Assembly (NCBI GenBank): GCA_037127915.1
Contig: JBAXXL010000025.1
Coordinates: forward strand, 1 to 57,994
DNA from: JBAXXL01 sp037127915
Lineage (GTDB): Bacteria > Bacteroidota > Ignavibacteria > Kapaibacteriales > UBA2268
Direction of reading: 5' to 3'
DNA: 57,994 nt
The stretch's first letter is position 1. The number at the start of each line of letters is the position of its first letter. The notes beneath the pieces were generated by a model. It had not been told where the DNA came from. It did no database searches and was given only the letters and a program-made list of their open reading frames with translations. Position numbers and translations under genes: made by a program. This document shows positions 8,776 through 16,655 of the stretch, piece after piece.

Positions 8776-10026
8776 ATGAAATTCGTTTCCCGATCCTTGT
8801 TAGCAATTTTGCTGTTGGCGATAATTTTTATTTTATCAAAGTATATCTTAAATCAGCAACATTACAAAATCAGCAAATCAGAAGTATATTATATTCCTGA
8901 TTTACCTATAAAAAGGGATTCTATTGTTGTTAATCTTGAATCGCAAATTCCTTTTATGCTTGTGTTTTCCAAAGACGTTAAGAATTCTTATGATTTATTA
9001 GCTCTTGATAGGCATAACGATGTCGCTGTTCGTATTATAGCCTACTATTTAAATGATTGGGTAAAGGATAAAGATTCTATCAAACGATTCTTTGATAATA
9101 TGATAAAATCTGATCCTAAAAACCCGGCACCTTTAATTTTAAGAGCGAAATACGAAAAGTATCCTGTTTCGCTGATAGATACAAGTGATTTAGTTCTGCT
9201 GAAAAAGGCATGTCACTTGGATTGGAAAAACGAAGAAGCTAATTATTTGCTTGGAATATTATACTATAATGCTTTTATACACGAGAACAATACATCTCGA
9301 AGGGCATCAAAATTGAACTATTACGCACAAAAAGCCCGCCATTATTTAAGCTTATTATACAAATTCAAAAGTAAGTTTATATTCAAGGGTAAATTTCCTT
9401 TAGTGCAGGTGTGCAACTTCTTGGGAGACAAAATTCATATTGAAGATTTTGATAATATCAGACCTAATAAAAAAAGTACCTACTTTTCAATTGATTCCTT
9501 TTTAAAACTTCCAAAAGAATGGGAAACAAACTATAAGTTCAATGTGCTTTTTGAAGTTAAAATGGCGGAAGAAGATGTACAATTTTATTCAGAAACATTG
9601 CGCGATCTAAAAGAATCTCCATTAACTTCTGATTTATATAACAAAAAAATTTATAGATTAACATGTTTTGGACCGTTGTCTGGCATTTCAGCCGTTACCA
9701 TAAAAAACAAAAACGGTAAAGTTGATGTTTATTGGAAATCAAGAAGCATTTATTCATATAATAATTTATCCGAAGGAACAAAAGAACTTACTTTGAAAGA
9801 TTGGCAAAGATTTAAAGTACTAATCCAAAAAATGGAATTTTGGAATATCAAGCCATATGCTATTGATAGTAATAAATTGATACCTATGAATGATGGTGAA
9901 ACTTGGATTTTAGAAGGTGTTCATAAGAATAAATATAACGTTATCAAAAAACGTGAATCACCCTTTTTTAAGACGCCTTTCGAGAATTGTTGTATGTACT
10001 TATATTCATTAGCTGGAATAGATTAA
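8776..10026 (+). CDS. Membrane-anchored protein of unknown function, paralog A1
   Basis: A 416-residue protein I do not recognise as a named family. One N-terminal hydrophobic helix (about residues 6-24) followed by a polar body suggests a protein anchored in the inner membrane and facing the periplasm. Residues about 110-190 have a TPR-like alternation (DPKNPAPLILRAKYEKY, EANYLLGILYYNAF). The C-terminal part (about 315-416) has a WILEGV..NKYNVIKK...CCMYLYSLAG pattern seen at the end of assorted secreted hypothetical proteins. It is a close paralog of the gene at 12037-13284, with the same N-terminus, length and ending. Between them lies the Trx-like lipoprotein gene. Confidence 0.75.
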   Translation: MKFVSRSLLAILLLAIIFILSKYILNQQHYKISKSEVYYIPDLPIKRDSIVVNLESQIPFMLVFSKDVKNSYDLLALDRHNDVAVRIIAYYLNDWVKDKDSIKRFFDNMIKSDPKNPAPLILRAKYEKYPVSLIDTSDLVLLKKACHLDWKNEEANYLLGILYYNAFIHENNTSRRASKLNYYAQKARHYLSLLYKFKSKFIFKGKFPLVQVCNFLGDKIHIEDFDNIRPNKKSTYFSIDSFLKLPKEWETNYKFNVLFEVKMAEEDVQFYSETLRDLKESPLTSDLYNKKIYRLTCFGPLSGISAVTIKNKNGKVDVYWKSRSIYSYNNLSEGTKELTLKDWQRFKVLIQKMEFWNIKPYAIDSNKLIPMNDGETWILEGVHKNKYNVIKKRESPFFKTPFENCCMYLYSLAGID

Positions 10027-10053
10027 AAATCTATTGTTATTAAATGATTTTTC

Positions 10054-10119
10054 ACTCATCCAATAACTGGCAGTCATCGGATGAGTTTATTAGTTTAAAC
10101 CTTCGGAAGGTTTTTTTCG
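10054..10119 (+). terminator. Twin palindromes; second one terminator-like
   Basis: Two inverted repeats follow gene A1. The first pairs ACTCATCC (10054-10061) with GGATGAGT (10079-10086). The second, AAACCTTCGGAAGGTTT at 10097-10113, forms a 7-bp stem with a 3-base loop and runs into a T-tract, as in an intrinsic terminator. The same two palindrome types occur near each other inside the gene at 19558-20787, so they are mobile or dispersed repeats as well as possible terminators. Confidence 0.6.
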
Positions 10120-10259
10120 TTAAACATATACTACATTTCAATTATTTTTCTTAAACTAGAGCTATCAGTAAATGCTTAATTGATATTATTCTTGAGTTCG
10201 GTGAAATTTGAACATAATATATTGTTTATAAATTAAATTAGTCGTCGGAGAATCGTGCT

Positions 10260-11708
10260 ATGTTTACAAAAACTATTCCAATAATTGCTTTAACTATTGC
10301 GCTTACCTCGTGTATATCTTTCAAGTCCGTTAAAAACTCGGATTCGGATACCCCTGTTGCCACAAAGAACACTTCAGCAATTCCCTTAAATGCCTGTCCC
10401 AATGTACCGCCTGCCGAGGTTGATATATTTCCGGAATACAACAGTTTTATGAAAATGGTAATGAAGGGTGCATCTTTAAAACAACCAAAATTCCTCGAAT
10501 CAATAGAGATCAGAGAGGCTGAAACTGCTTTTATCAATTCACTATCGTTACAAAAAAAGATTTTAAATCGTGCTGGAAATAAAATCATCATTGTTTGGTC
10601 ATCATATTATACCGAATTTGAACCAGACTTTGCAGAGGTTGAAAAACTCTATGCCAATAATAATAACGATGTCTATTTTATTTGTACCGATCTTGCCGCA
10701 GATAATCAGCTAAAAATAATCAAAAAATATTACGAATCGAAGAAGTTTTTTCATAAATCATACTTCTTATATCTCGAATTAGATAATATCTTCAGTTTGA
10801 AAAAAGAAATTAAAGGGCAAGGACAAATAATTCAATTTGTTAGTGATATTGTTTCAAAAAAGGATAGCGTTGATTACCCTTATGTTATTTTAGCTGATAA
10901 AGATCAGAATTTGCTTTTTAATGGATTTACCCAGAATATTAAAGCGGATAGCATTGATTATATATTCGCAAATGCAAGCAAGTATCAGAAAAATGTGAAA
11001 ATTTTCCAGAATTATACACCTTCGAAAAAGGATTTGGAACTTTTAGCCGGTAATTCAGGTGCTGATAATACAACCAATGCAAGTTCACCATCGTCCGAAA
11101 TTTCAACCGGTGAAATAAATGAAGTAGAAGCAATTTATAATCAGAGTCAAGTGTGTTTGAATATTGATACTGATGTCAGTAATATTAAAGATAATAGAAT
11201 ATACACGCTAACCATCGATTCTTTAACGCAATTGCTCGCTAACGACAAAAGAAAAAAGCTGGTGCATTTTTGGGGTAGCTGGTGCCCAACTACAGTATAT
11301 GAAATGGATGAATTTACTAAACTTGTCCCAAAGAACAATGAATATGCCCTATATTTCATTTCAGCTGATTTCGACAACAAAAAGCAAAAAGACCTTCAAA
11401 GAGCCTATTTTAATAAAGCTGATTTTAATTTAGACGCTTATGTCCTAAGTAATCCACTGAATAACCAAGAAGAATTAATGCCTAAATTACAAAAGGTTTT
11501 GGTGGATTATATAAATGTTTTCGATAAGGAAAATAAAGATTTTGGTTTGCCATATACCGCAGTACTGGATGAAAATAATCAAGTATTGTATAAGAAAATG
11601 TTTTCAGGACCAAAAACTATAGAAGAAACTTCTTGGGATAAGGCCAAATTAATCGAAAAATACGCCAAAAACGCTTTTGATTTGATTAAAAAGTTGTTGG
11701 GAAAATAG
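10260..11708 (+). CDS. Lipoprotein with two degenerate thioredoxin-like domains (gene B1)
   Basis: A 482-residue lipoprotein with lipobox LTSC (Cys18). Two thioredoxin-fold-like regions are visible. The first, about residues 95-240, has IIIVWSSYYTEF at 110-120 where an active site would be, with both cysteines missing. The second, about 320-480, has LVHFWGSWCPTT at 334-345, keeping Cys342 but with Thr345 in place of the resolving cysteine, so normal disulfide exchange is unlikely. A Ser/Thr/Asn-rich linker at 265-285 separates the halves. It lies between paralogs A1 and A2. A 16-codon copy of its 3' end persists at 13313-13363, showing that it was once duplicated with its neighbour. Confidence 0.75.
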   Translation: MFTKTIPIIALTIALTSCISFKSVKNSDSDTPVATKNTSAIPLNACPNVPPAEVDIFPEYNSFMKMVMKGASLKQPKFLESIEIREAETAFINSLSLQKKILNRAGNKIIIVWSSYYTEFEPDFAEVEKLYANNNNDVYFICTDLAADNQLKIIKKYYESKKFFHKSYFLYLELDNIFSLKKEIKGQGQIIQFVSDIVSKKDSVDYPYVILADKDQNLLFNGFTQNIKADSIDYIFANASKYQKNVKIFQNYTPSKKDLELLAGNSGADNTTNASSPSSEISTGEINEVEAIYNQSQVCLNIDTDVSNIKDNRIYTLTIDSLTQLLANDKRKKLVHFWGSWCPTTVYEMDEFTKLVPKNNEYALYFISADFDNKKQKDLQRAYFNKADFNLDAYVLSNPLNNQEELMPKLQKVLVDYINVFDKENKDFGLPYTAVLDENNQVLYKKMFSGPKTIEETSWDKAKLIEKYAKNAFDLIKKLLGK

Positions 11709-11717
11709 ATGCTAAGA

Positions 11718-11743
11718 CGTTCCCAAGCAGGAGCTTGGGAACG
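11718..11743. repeat. CGTTCCCAAGC palindrome, copy 1
   Basis: An inverted repeat made of CGTTCCCAAGC, a 4-base loop and GCTTGGGAACG directly follows gene B1; a half copy (AGCTTGGGAACGAG) lies at about 11759-11772. Full copies recur at 13373-13398 and, in the other orientation, at 39198-39222. It could fold as a strong hairpin but lacks a T-tract. Confidence 0.8.
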
Positions 11744-11788
11744 AGAACTGAAATTTTAGCTTGGGAACGAGTACAAAAGTTGGTATAA

Positions 11789-11927
11789 CCTTGGGGTTGT
11801 CTCAAAACTCGAAATTTGTGCGACAAGCAAGGATGCTTATCCCACCATGTCATTGATATATCGGTGGGTCAATCATCACTGATTGACTAACAAATGGATA
11901 ATTTCGAGTTGTGAGACAGCCCCAAGG
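11789..11927. mobile_element. MITE-like element, subfamily 1 (copy a)
   Basis: A 139-bp non-coding element with terminal inverted repeats of about 28 bp: the left end CCTTGGGGTTGTCTCAAAAC and the reverse complement of the right end CCTTGGGGCTGTCTCACAAC differ at only two positions, and the match continues into TCGAAATT. Internal inverted repeats (CCCACC...GGTGGG and TCAATCATCACTGATTGA) could fold. A homologous copy lies in the opposite orientation at 46236-46367. There is no transposase, so movement would need an enzyme supplied elsewhere. The GGGGCTGTCTCA end resembles those of several DDE insertion sequences, but I cannot name the parent. Confidence 0.8.
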
Positions 11928-11957
11928 ATTTATTTTATCCAAGATACCCTTCATTTA

Positions 11958-12036
11958 AAGAATTATTCTTATATTTGAATAAAGTTAGTGATTTTAATTT
12001 AGAAATGGTTTTGCTGAGTATAAACGAGAGAATATT
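11958..12036 (+). promoter_or_regulatory. Duplicated leader/promoter segment, copy 2
   Basis: This segment is identical to 8697-8775 and precedes gene A2. It carries the -7-like TATATTTG at 11970-11977. It begins about 30 bp to the right of the MITE-like element, which may have inserted near the duplication junction. Confidence 0.55.
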
Positions 12037-13284
12037 ATGAAATACGTTTTCCGATCCTTGTTAGCAATTTTGATATTGTCTATAATTTTTATTTTTTCTA
12101 AGTCTGTCTTAAATCAAAAACATTACAAAATCAACAAATCAGAAGTATATTATATTCCGGATTCACCAATAAAAAGGGATTCTGCTGTAATATATCTTGA
12201 ATCGCAAGTTGCTCATTTCGATATGGATTCCAAGACCATCAAGAATTCTTATGATTTATTAGCACTTGATAAATACAACGATGCCGCGGTTTGTATTATA
12301 GCTAATTATATTAACTTTAGTTTAAATTCCAAAGATTCTATCAAAAGATTCTTTGATAATATGATTAAATCTGATCCTAAAAATCCAGCAGCTCTAATTT
12401 TAAGAGCAAAATATGAAAAGTATTCTAATTCGCTGGTAGATACAAGTGATTTAGGTTTACTGAAAAAGGCTTGCCGATTGGATTGGAAAAACGGAGAGGT
12501 TAATTATTTGCTTGGGACGTTATATTATTATGCGTTTAATTACGAGTACAATACTTCCAAAAGATCGTCAAAATTGAGCTATTACGCACAAAAAGCTCGC
12601 CATTATTTTAGCTTATTATACAAATTCAAAAGTGAGTTTATATTCAAGGGTAAATATCCCTTAGTACAGGTGTGCAATTTCTTGGGAGACAAAATTCATT
12701 TAGAAGATTTTGATAATATCAAACCTAATAAAAAAAGTACTTACTTTTTAATTGAATCATCTTTTATACTCCCAAAACACTGGGAAACAGATTATTGTTA
12801 TGATGTTCTCCGCGATGTTGAAATAGCTGAATCTCGTGTAGAAGACCATTCGGAAGAATTGCGCGACCTTAAAGAAGCTCCATTAATTAATAATTTTTAT
12901 CATAAACAAATTTATAGATTCACACAGTTTGGATTTTTGTCTAACAGTACAGCCGTTACTATGGAAAACAAAAACGGTAAAGTTGATATTTATTGGAAAT
13001 CAAGAAGCTTTTATTCGGATAATAATTTATTTGGAGGATCAAAAAAACTAACATTAAAAGATTGGCAAAAATTTATGTTTCTAATCAAAAAAATGAAATT
13101 TTGGGATATTAACCCATCCTATATTAAAGATGAGACTGTAATACCTATGAACGATGGTGAAACTTGGATTTTAGAAGGTGCGGATAACGACAAATATAAC
13201 GTTATAAAAAAGTATGGTCAACCAAATAGAACACCTTTCCAAGATTGTTGTTTATACTTATATTCATTAACTGATTTAGAATAA
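12037..13284 (+). CDS. Membrane-anchored protein of unknown function, paralog A2
   Basis: A 415-residue protein colinear with A1: an N-terminal membrane helix, the shared SEVYYIPDSPIKRDS segment, a TPR-like middle (DPKNPAALILRAKYEKY) and the C-terminal NDGETWILEGADNDKYNVIKK signature with a CCLYLYSL ending. Differences are spread through the sequence and the reading frame is intact, so both copies appear to be under selection. The 5' leader is identical to that of A1. The duplication unit also included gene B, whose second copy has been lost apart from its last codons at 13313-13363. Confidence 0.75.
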   Translation: MKYVFRSLLAILILSIIFIFSKSVLNQKHYKINKSEVYYIPDSPIKRDSAVIYLESQVAHFDMDSKTIKNSYDLLALDKYNDAAVCIIANYINFSLNSKDSIKRFFDNMIKSDPKNPAALILRAKYEKYSNSLVDTSDLGLLKKACRLDWKNGEVNYLLGTLYYYAFNYEYNTSKRSSKLSYYAQKARHYFSLLYKFKSEFIFKGKYPLVQVCNFLGDKIHLEDFDNIKPNKKSTYFLIESSFILPKHWETDYCYDVLRDVEIAESRVEDHSEELRDLKEAPLINNFYHKQIYRFTQFGFLSNSTAVTMENKNGKVDIYWKSRSFYSDNNLFGGSKKLTLKDWQKFMFLIKKMKFWDINPSYIKDETVIPMNDGETWILEGADNDKYNVIKKYGQPNRTPFQDCCLYLYSLTDLE

Positions 13285-13312
13285 TTCGATTGGCGTTTAT
13301 TGATTAATTCAG

Positions 13313-13363
13313 AAATACGCCAAGAACGCTTTTGATAAGATCAAAGAGTTGCTGGGGAAATAG
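13313..13363 (+). pseudogene. Remnant of the 3' end of a second copy of gene B
   Basis: Translating 13313-13363 gives KYAKNAFDKIKELLGK and a TAG stop, matching the last residues KYAKNAFDLIKKLLGK of the lipoprotein at 10260-11708. The similarity continues for about 25 bp beyond the stop into the CGTTCCCAAGC palindrome. All upstream coding sequence of this copy is missing. It is too short to be a gene and is best read as the scar of a deleted duplicate. Confidence 0.85.
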
Positions 13364-13372
13364 TAGTTAAGA

Positions 13373-13398
13373 CGTTCCCAAGCAGGAGCTTGGGAACG
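13373..13398. repeat. CGTTCCCAAGC palindrome, copy 2
   Basis: Same palindrome as 11718-11743, placed at the same distance after the gene-B remnant, so it was part of the duplicated unit. Confidence 0.8.
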
Positions 13399-13430
13399 AG
13401 AACTGAATGAGCATTGAATGACATTTTCCA

Positions 13431-13533
13431 AGAACAGACAAGAATGTCTGTTCTACTATGTACAACATATAAAGTAGCTTAGACATTCTTGTCTGAGCTA
13501 CTTTATATAATTTTGAGTTGTGAGATAGCCCCA
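13431..13533. mobile_element. MITE-like element, subfamily 2, left end missing
   Basis: The region shares AACAGACAAGAATGTCTGT and TTAGACATTCTTGTCTGAG with the element at 53500-53630 and ends in GAGTTGTGAGATAGCCCC, the terminal repeat shared by all copies in the window. The left terminal repeat (GGGCTGTCTC) is absent. Internally AGTAGCTTAGACA pairs with TGTCTGAGCTACT with one mismatch. It is probably a truncated non-autonomous element. Confidence 0.65.
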
Positions 13534-13542
13534 TGAGTACGT

Positions 13543-14145
13543 TTATTTATATAATCCATTTTCTTCGATATACTCAATCACTTTCTCCGGTACCAAACCC
13601 TCAATAGCCAAACCGTTTTTTATACGATTGCGGATATCGGTGGCTGATATGTCAATAAGAGGTTGATTGATGATTGTGAATTTTCCGCCAGTCAAATCGC
13701 CGATATGATTTTTATCCTGATCACTGAGTTCAGAATTTCTATTAACAACGGCTAATTCAGTCATTTCCAAAATGTGCTGATAATTTTTCCATTGGTTGAA
13801 TTTCGCGATATGGTCGCCGCCAATTAACCAAAAAAGTTTGCTTTCGGGATTCTTCGCCCTGAAATATTCTAAGGTCAAATATGTATATGAGACTCCGCCA
13901 TTTCGAATTTCAAAATCGTCGTATTCAAAATTGGAGTATTCTGCCAATCCGCGAGCTAACATATTCAATCTGTGTGTAGCGTCAATAGCTGTATTATCAA
14001 TTACATCAATCTTAAAAGGAGAAATATTCGCCGGAATAAATACGCACTTTGTTAACTCTAAGGAATTAACAAAAGCCTCTGCAATTTTGATATGCCCAAA
14101 ATGCAGAGGATTAAATGTACCGCCGAATAGTCCTATTTTTTCCAT
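13543..14145 (-). CDS. nadD: Nicotinate-nucleotide adenylyltransferase
   Basis: A 200-residue NadD, which adenylates nicotinate mononucleotide in NAD synthesis. The nucleotidyltransferase motif GGTFNPLHFGH at residues 8-18 contains the HxGH signature, and the C-terminal ISATDIRNRI matches the family ISxTxIR motif. WLIGGDHIAKFNQWKNY is the usual central motif. Length is normal. It follows the pyrophosphatase gene after 3 bp on the same strand; the pairing is functionally sensible because NadD releases pyrophosphate. Confidence 0.95.
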   Translation of the reverse strand: MEKIGLFGGTFNPLHFGHIKIAEAFVNSLELTKCVFIPANISPFKIDVIDNTAIDATHRLNMLARGLAEYSNFEYDDFEIRNGGVSYTYLTLEYFRAKNPESKLFWLIGGDHIAKFNQWKNYQHILEMTELAVVNRNSELSDQDKNHIGDLTGGKFTIINQPLIDISATDIRNRIKNGLAIEGLVPEKVIEYIEENGLYK

Positions 14146-14148
14146 AGC

Positions 14149-14850
14149 TTACTTGATATTAAAAGCGTTCATAGCGGCGTGCGACAATTTCGATTTTATA
14201 TTACCAAAAGTTTTGAAATAATCAATTCTACTGAGATTGATTACTTCGTGAGCTGTTTTTTTGTCGTAAATATCGGTTATTTCGCACTGACGGTTGGGTT
14301 GACCGGGCATATCTTTATATGTAAGAAAGTAATGCTCTAAGCGTGTAATCAAAGTTTCAGGACAATCGCTTATATCGTGCCATTTTTGATATACTTCGTC
14401 GCCTTTCATAATAGCGATAATCTTATCGTCGGCTTCTCCACCGTCAATCATTCTGAATCCGCCGATTGGCACAGCTTGAACTAAGATATCGCCATGTGTA
14501 ATGTGCTTTTCCGTGAGCACACAAATATCAATTGGGTCTCTATCACCCATTATATCTGTTCTGCCGGTTTCTTTATTACAAAAATCCGCTACACCAACTC
14601 CGCAGTATGTTTGAGGAATAAAACCATATAACGCCGGAAACATACTCGAGTATTTCTGAGGTCTATCGACTTTTAAATATCCGGTTTCTTTGTCCAACTC
14701 ATATTTTACTGTATCGGTTGTTACTACCTCTATGAAACTAGTAACAACTTCCGGTGCCATATCGCCGATAAAAACTCCGTGCCAAGGGTGGGATTTGTAA
14801 CGTAATCCCAATATATCCCAAACGCCATAAATATCATTTACATCCATCAT
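14149..14850 (-). CDS. ppa: Inorganic pyrophosphatase, family I
   Basis: A 233-residue soluble family I pyrophosphatase, which hydrolyses pyrophosphate to drive biosynthesis. The signature GDRDPIDICVL carries three metal-binding aspartates, and VPIGGFRMIDGGEADDKIIAI and YKDMPGQ are further conserved segments. It is longer than the roughly 175-residue bacterial enzymes, with a longer N-terminus, resembling the larger Bacteroidota forms. It sits between nuoB (64 bp upstream) and nadD (3 bp downstream), all on the minus strand. Confidence 0.92.
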   Translation of the reverse strand: MMDVNDIYGVWDILGLRYKSHPWHGVFIGDMAPEVVTSFIEVVTTDTVKYELDKETGYLKVDRPQKYSSMFPALYGFIPQTYCGVGVADFCNKETGRTDIMGDRDPIDICVLTEKHITHGDILVQAVPIGGFRMIDGGEADDKIIAIMKGDEVYQKWHDISDCPETLITRLEHYFLTYKDMPGQPNRQCEITDIYDKKTAHEVINLSRIDYFKTFGNIKSKLSHAAMNAFNIK

Positions 14851-14914
14851 GTTTAGCCTATATATTATATTATTATTATCTTAATTTTAGCATTTAATTT
14901 TTCTATAAAACCCG

Positions 14915-15478
14915 CTAATCTTGTTTCATTGGATCAAAAAAATGCTGAGATTCAAATCTCTCACCCGTTGGGGTTATAGAAACATCTTTCCCGAAATTGA
15001 CTATATCCGGACGATGAGATTTAACAATCTTATCTTGAATGGTCATAAGTGCCTTTAACACGGCTTCCGGACGCGGAGGGCAACCGGAAATATATACATC
15101 CACCGGCAAAAATTTGTCAATACCTTGCACCACGGCATAACTGCGGAACATTCCGCCCGAAGATGCGCAAGCGCCCATAGAAATCACCCATTTTGGATCG
15201 GGCATCAGATCATATATATTGCGTACTGAAAGTGCCATTTTATAAGTAACCGTTCCGGCAACAAGAAGTACATCCGATTGGCGGGGTGTCATACGGAAAA
15301 CTTCCGAGCCGAAACGTGAAATATCAAAACGCGAAGCCGCCGAGGACATCATCTCGATACCACAGCAGGAAAGTCCCAAAGGCATAGGCCAAACAGAATT
15401 CGCTTGTGCTAATTTAATAATTTTTTCTATTGAGGTTGTGATAAAGCCCTCGTGACGAAGAATTTCGTTTAGTCCCAT
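14915..15478 (-). CDS. nuoB: NADH-quinone oxidoreductase subunit B
   Basis: A 187-residue Complex I subunit that carries the N2 [4Fe-4S] cluster next to the quinone site. The cluster ligands are visible: the tandem pair C38-C39 in LSCCGIEMM, C104 in MGACASSGG and C133 in SGCPPRPEA. I chose the ATG at 15478, not an upstream ATG at 15550, because the longer version would overlap nuoA extensively and homology begins at MGLNEILRHE; a strong GGGAGG site lies just upstream of 15478. It overlaps the nuoA stop by 10 bp. No nuoC-N genes follow; the next gene is ppa. Confidence 0.95.
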   Translation of the reverse strand: MGLNEILRHEGFITTSIEKIIKLAQANSVWPMPLGLSCCGIEMMSSAASRFDISRFGSEVFRMTPRQSDVLLVAGTVTYKMALSVRNIYDLMPDPKWVISMGACASSGGMFRSYAVVQGIDKFLPVDVYISGCPPRPEAVLKALMTIQDKIVKSHRPDIVNFGKDVSITPTGERFESQHFFDPMKQD

Positions 15479-15828
15479 TCGAAACCTCCCTTCTTTAATT
15501 CCCAAAAGTAGCCGACAAGTAAGATTACTATAAATAAAATTCCGCACCAAAACATAGCCGCCGATTTGGAATGTGATAAATTAACAGCCCATGGATATAA
15601 AAATAATGCTTCCACATCGAATATTATAAAACTCATTGCAGTCATATAAAATTTTACGGAGAAACGTTTCCGGGCGGTTCCAAAAGGAATTAATCCGCTT
15701 TCATAAGTAAGTTTTTTGTCCGCGGTTAAACGGCGTGCACCAATGTATTTCGATAACAGAAGGAAAATACCTGCAACAGAGAACCCGACTACAAGCATCA
15801 CGACAAGAGGTATATAAGATGTATCCAT
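15469..15828 (-). CDS. nuoA: NADH-quinone oxidoreductase subunit A
   Basis: A 119-residue membrane subunit of Complex I with three transmembrane helices. The conserved loop TYESGLIPFGTARKRFSVKF and the FIIFDVEALFLYPWA helix identify NuoA/ND3. It is the first gene of a nuoA-nuoB-ppa-nadD run on the minus strand. The overlapping nuoA/nuoB junction supports translational coupling. Confidence 0.96.
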   Translation of the reverse strand: MDTSYIPLVVMLVVGFSVAGIFLLLSKYIGARRLTADKKLTYESGLIPFGTARKRFSVKFYMTAMSFIIFDVEALFLYPWAVNLSHSKSAAMFWCGILFIVILLVGYFWELKKGGFEWD

Positions 15829-15986
15829 GTTTTACCAATTATAATTTTTATATTTGACGGTACTAATATTTACATATTGCAAAATAAAATTAACTGAATA
15901 TTTGAGAAATTTTATCAATTTTTAGTTACCAATGAAAATTTTTGATTATTTTTGAAATTGATAATTTTCCAAAAAATGAAATTCGA

Positions 15987-16655
15987 ATGAGATTGATATT
16001 TATAGCACCTCCGGGAGCAGGCAAAGGAACACAAAGCGCTTTGATTACAGAGAAGTATCATTTGCCACAGCTATCAACCGGGAATATATTACGAGCAGAG
16101 ATCAAAGCAGGAACTCCGCTAGGGAAATCTGTTGCAGAATATATAAATGTCGGTGAATTTGTACCCGACGAAATTATGATTCAATTTCTCGAAGATCAAA
16201 TAACGAAAGATAAATACGCTAATGGATTTATTCTTGATGGATTTCCCCGCACTCTCTACCAAGCCATTTCTTTGGATAGACTGTTCCTAAAATATCATTT
16301 TAAATTGGACGCTGTATTAATTCTATATGTACAAAAAAGTGAATTGATAGCTCGATTAGCCGCTCGCCGCACTTGTTTAAACTGTGGTGCATCGTTCCAT
16401 TTGGAATATAAACCGCCACGGGTATTCAATATTTGCGATGTTTGCGGCTCGACCTTAACACAGCGCAAGGACGACAGCGAAGAATCCATCAAAACTAGGA
16501 TTCGTAATTACAATAACCTTACTATGCCGATTATTGAGCATTACGATTCTATGAATCTAATTCACAGAATTGACGGTGTTGGTACATTAGACCAAGTTTA
16601 CGGCCGTATTGACAAGGTTCTCAAATATCTTGATAAAAGCGGTTTATCGCAATAA
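15987..16655 (+). CDS. adk: Adenylate kinase with zinc-binding lid
   Basis: A 222-residue enzyme interconverting ATP + AMP and 2 ADP. The P-loop APPGAGKGT, the AMP-site LSTGNILRAEI, GFILDGFPRT and the LID cysteines CLNCG...CDVCG are all present. The four cysteines imply a structural zinc in the lid, as in Gram-positive and many FCB enzymes. A TTG at 15942 would add 15 residues, but homology starts at MRLIFIAPPGAGKG, so ATG 15987 is preferred. Its 3' end overlaps the 3' end of convergent dapD by 12 bp. Confidence 0.95.
   Translation: MRLIFIAPPGAGKGTQSALITEKYHLPQLSTGNILRAEIKAGTPLGKSVAEYINVGEFVPDEIMIQFLEDQITKDKYANGFILDGFPRTLYQAISLDRLFLKYHFKLDAVLILYVQKSELIARLAARRTCLNCGASFHLEYKPPRVFNICDVCGSTLTQRKDDSEESIKTRIRNYNNLTMPIIEHYDSMNLIHRIDGVGTLDQVYGRIDKVLKYLDKSGLSQ

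Noticed and set aside
14915..15550. Longer nuoB starting at ATG 15550
   Set aside because: This would overlap nuoA by over 80 bp; a strong Shine-Dalgarno and homology place the start at 15478.
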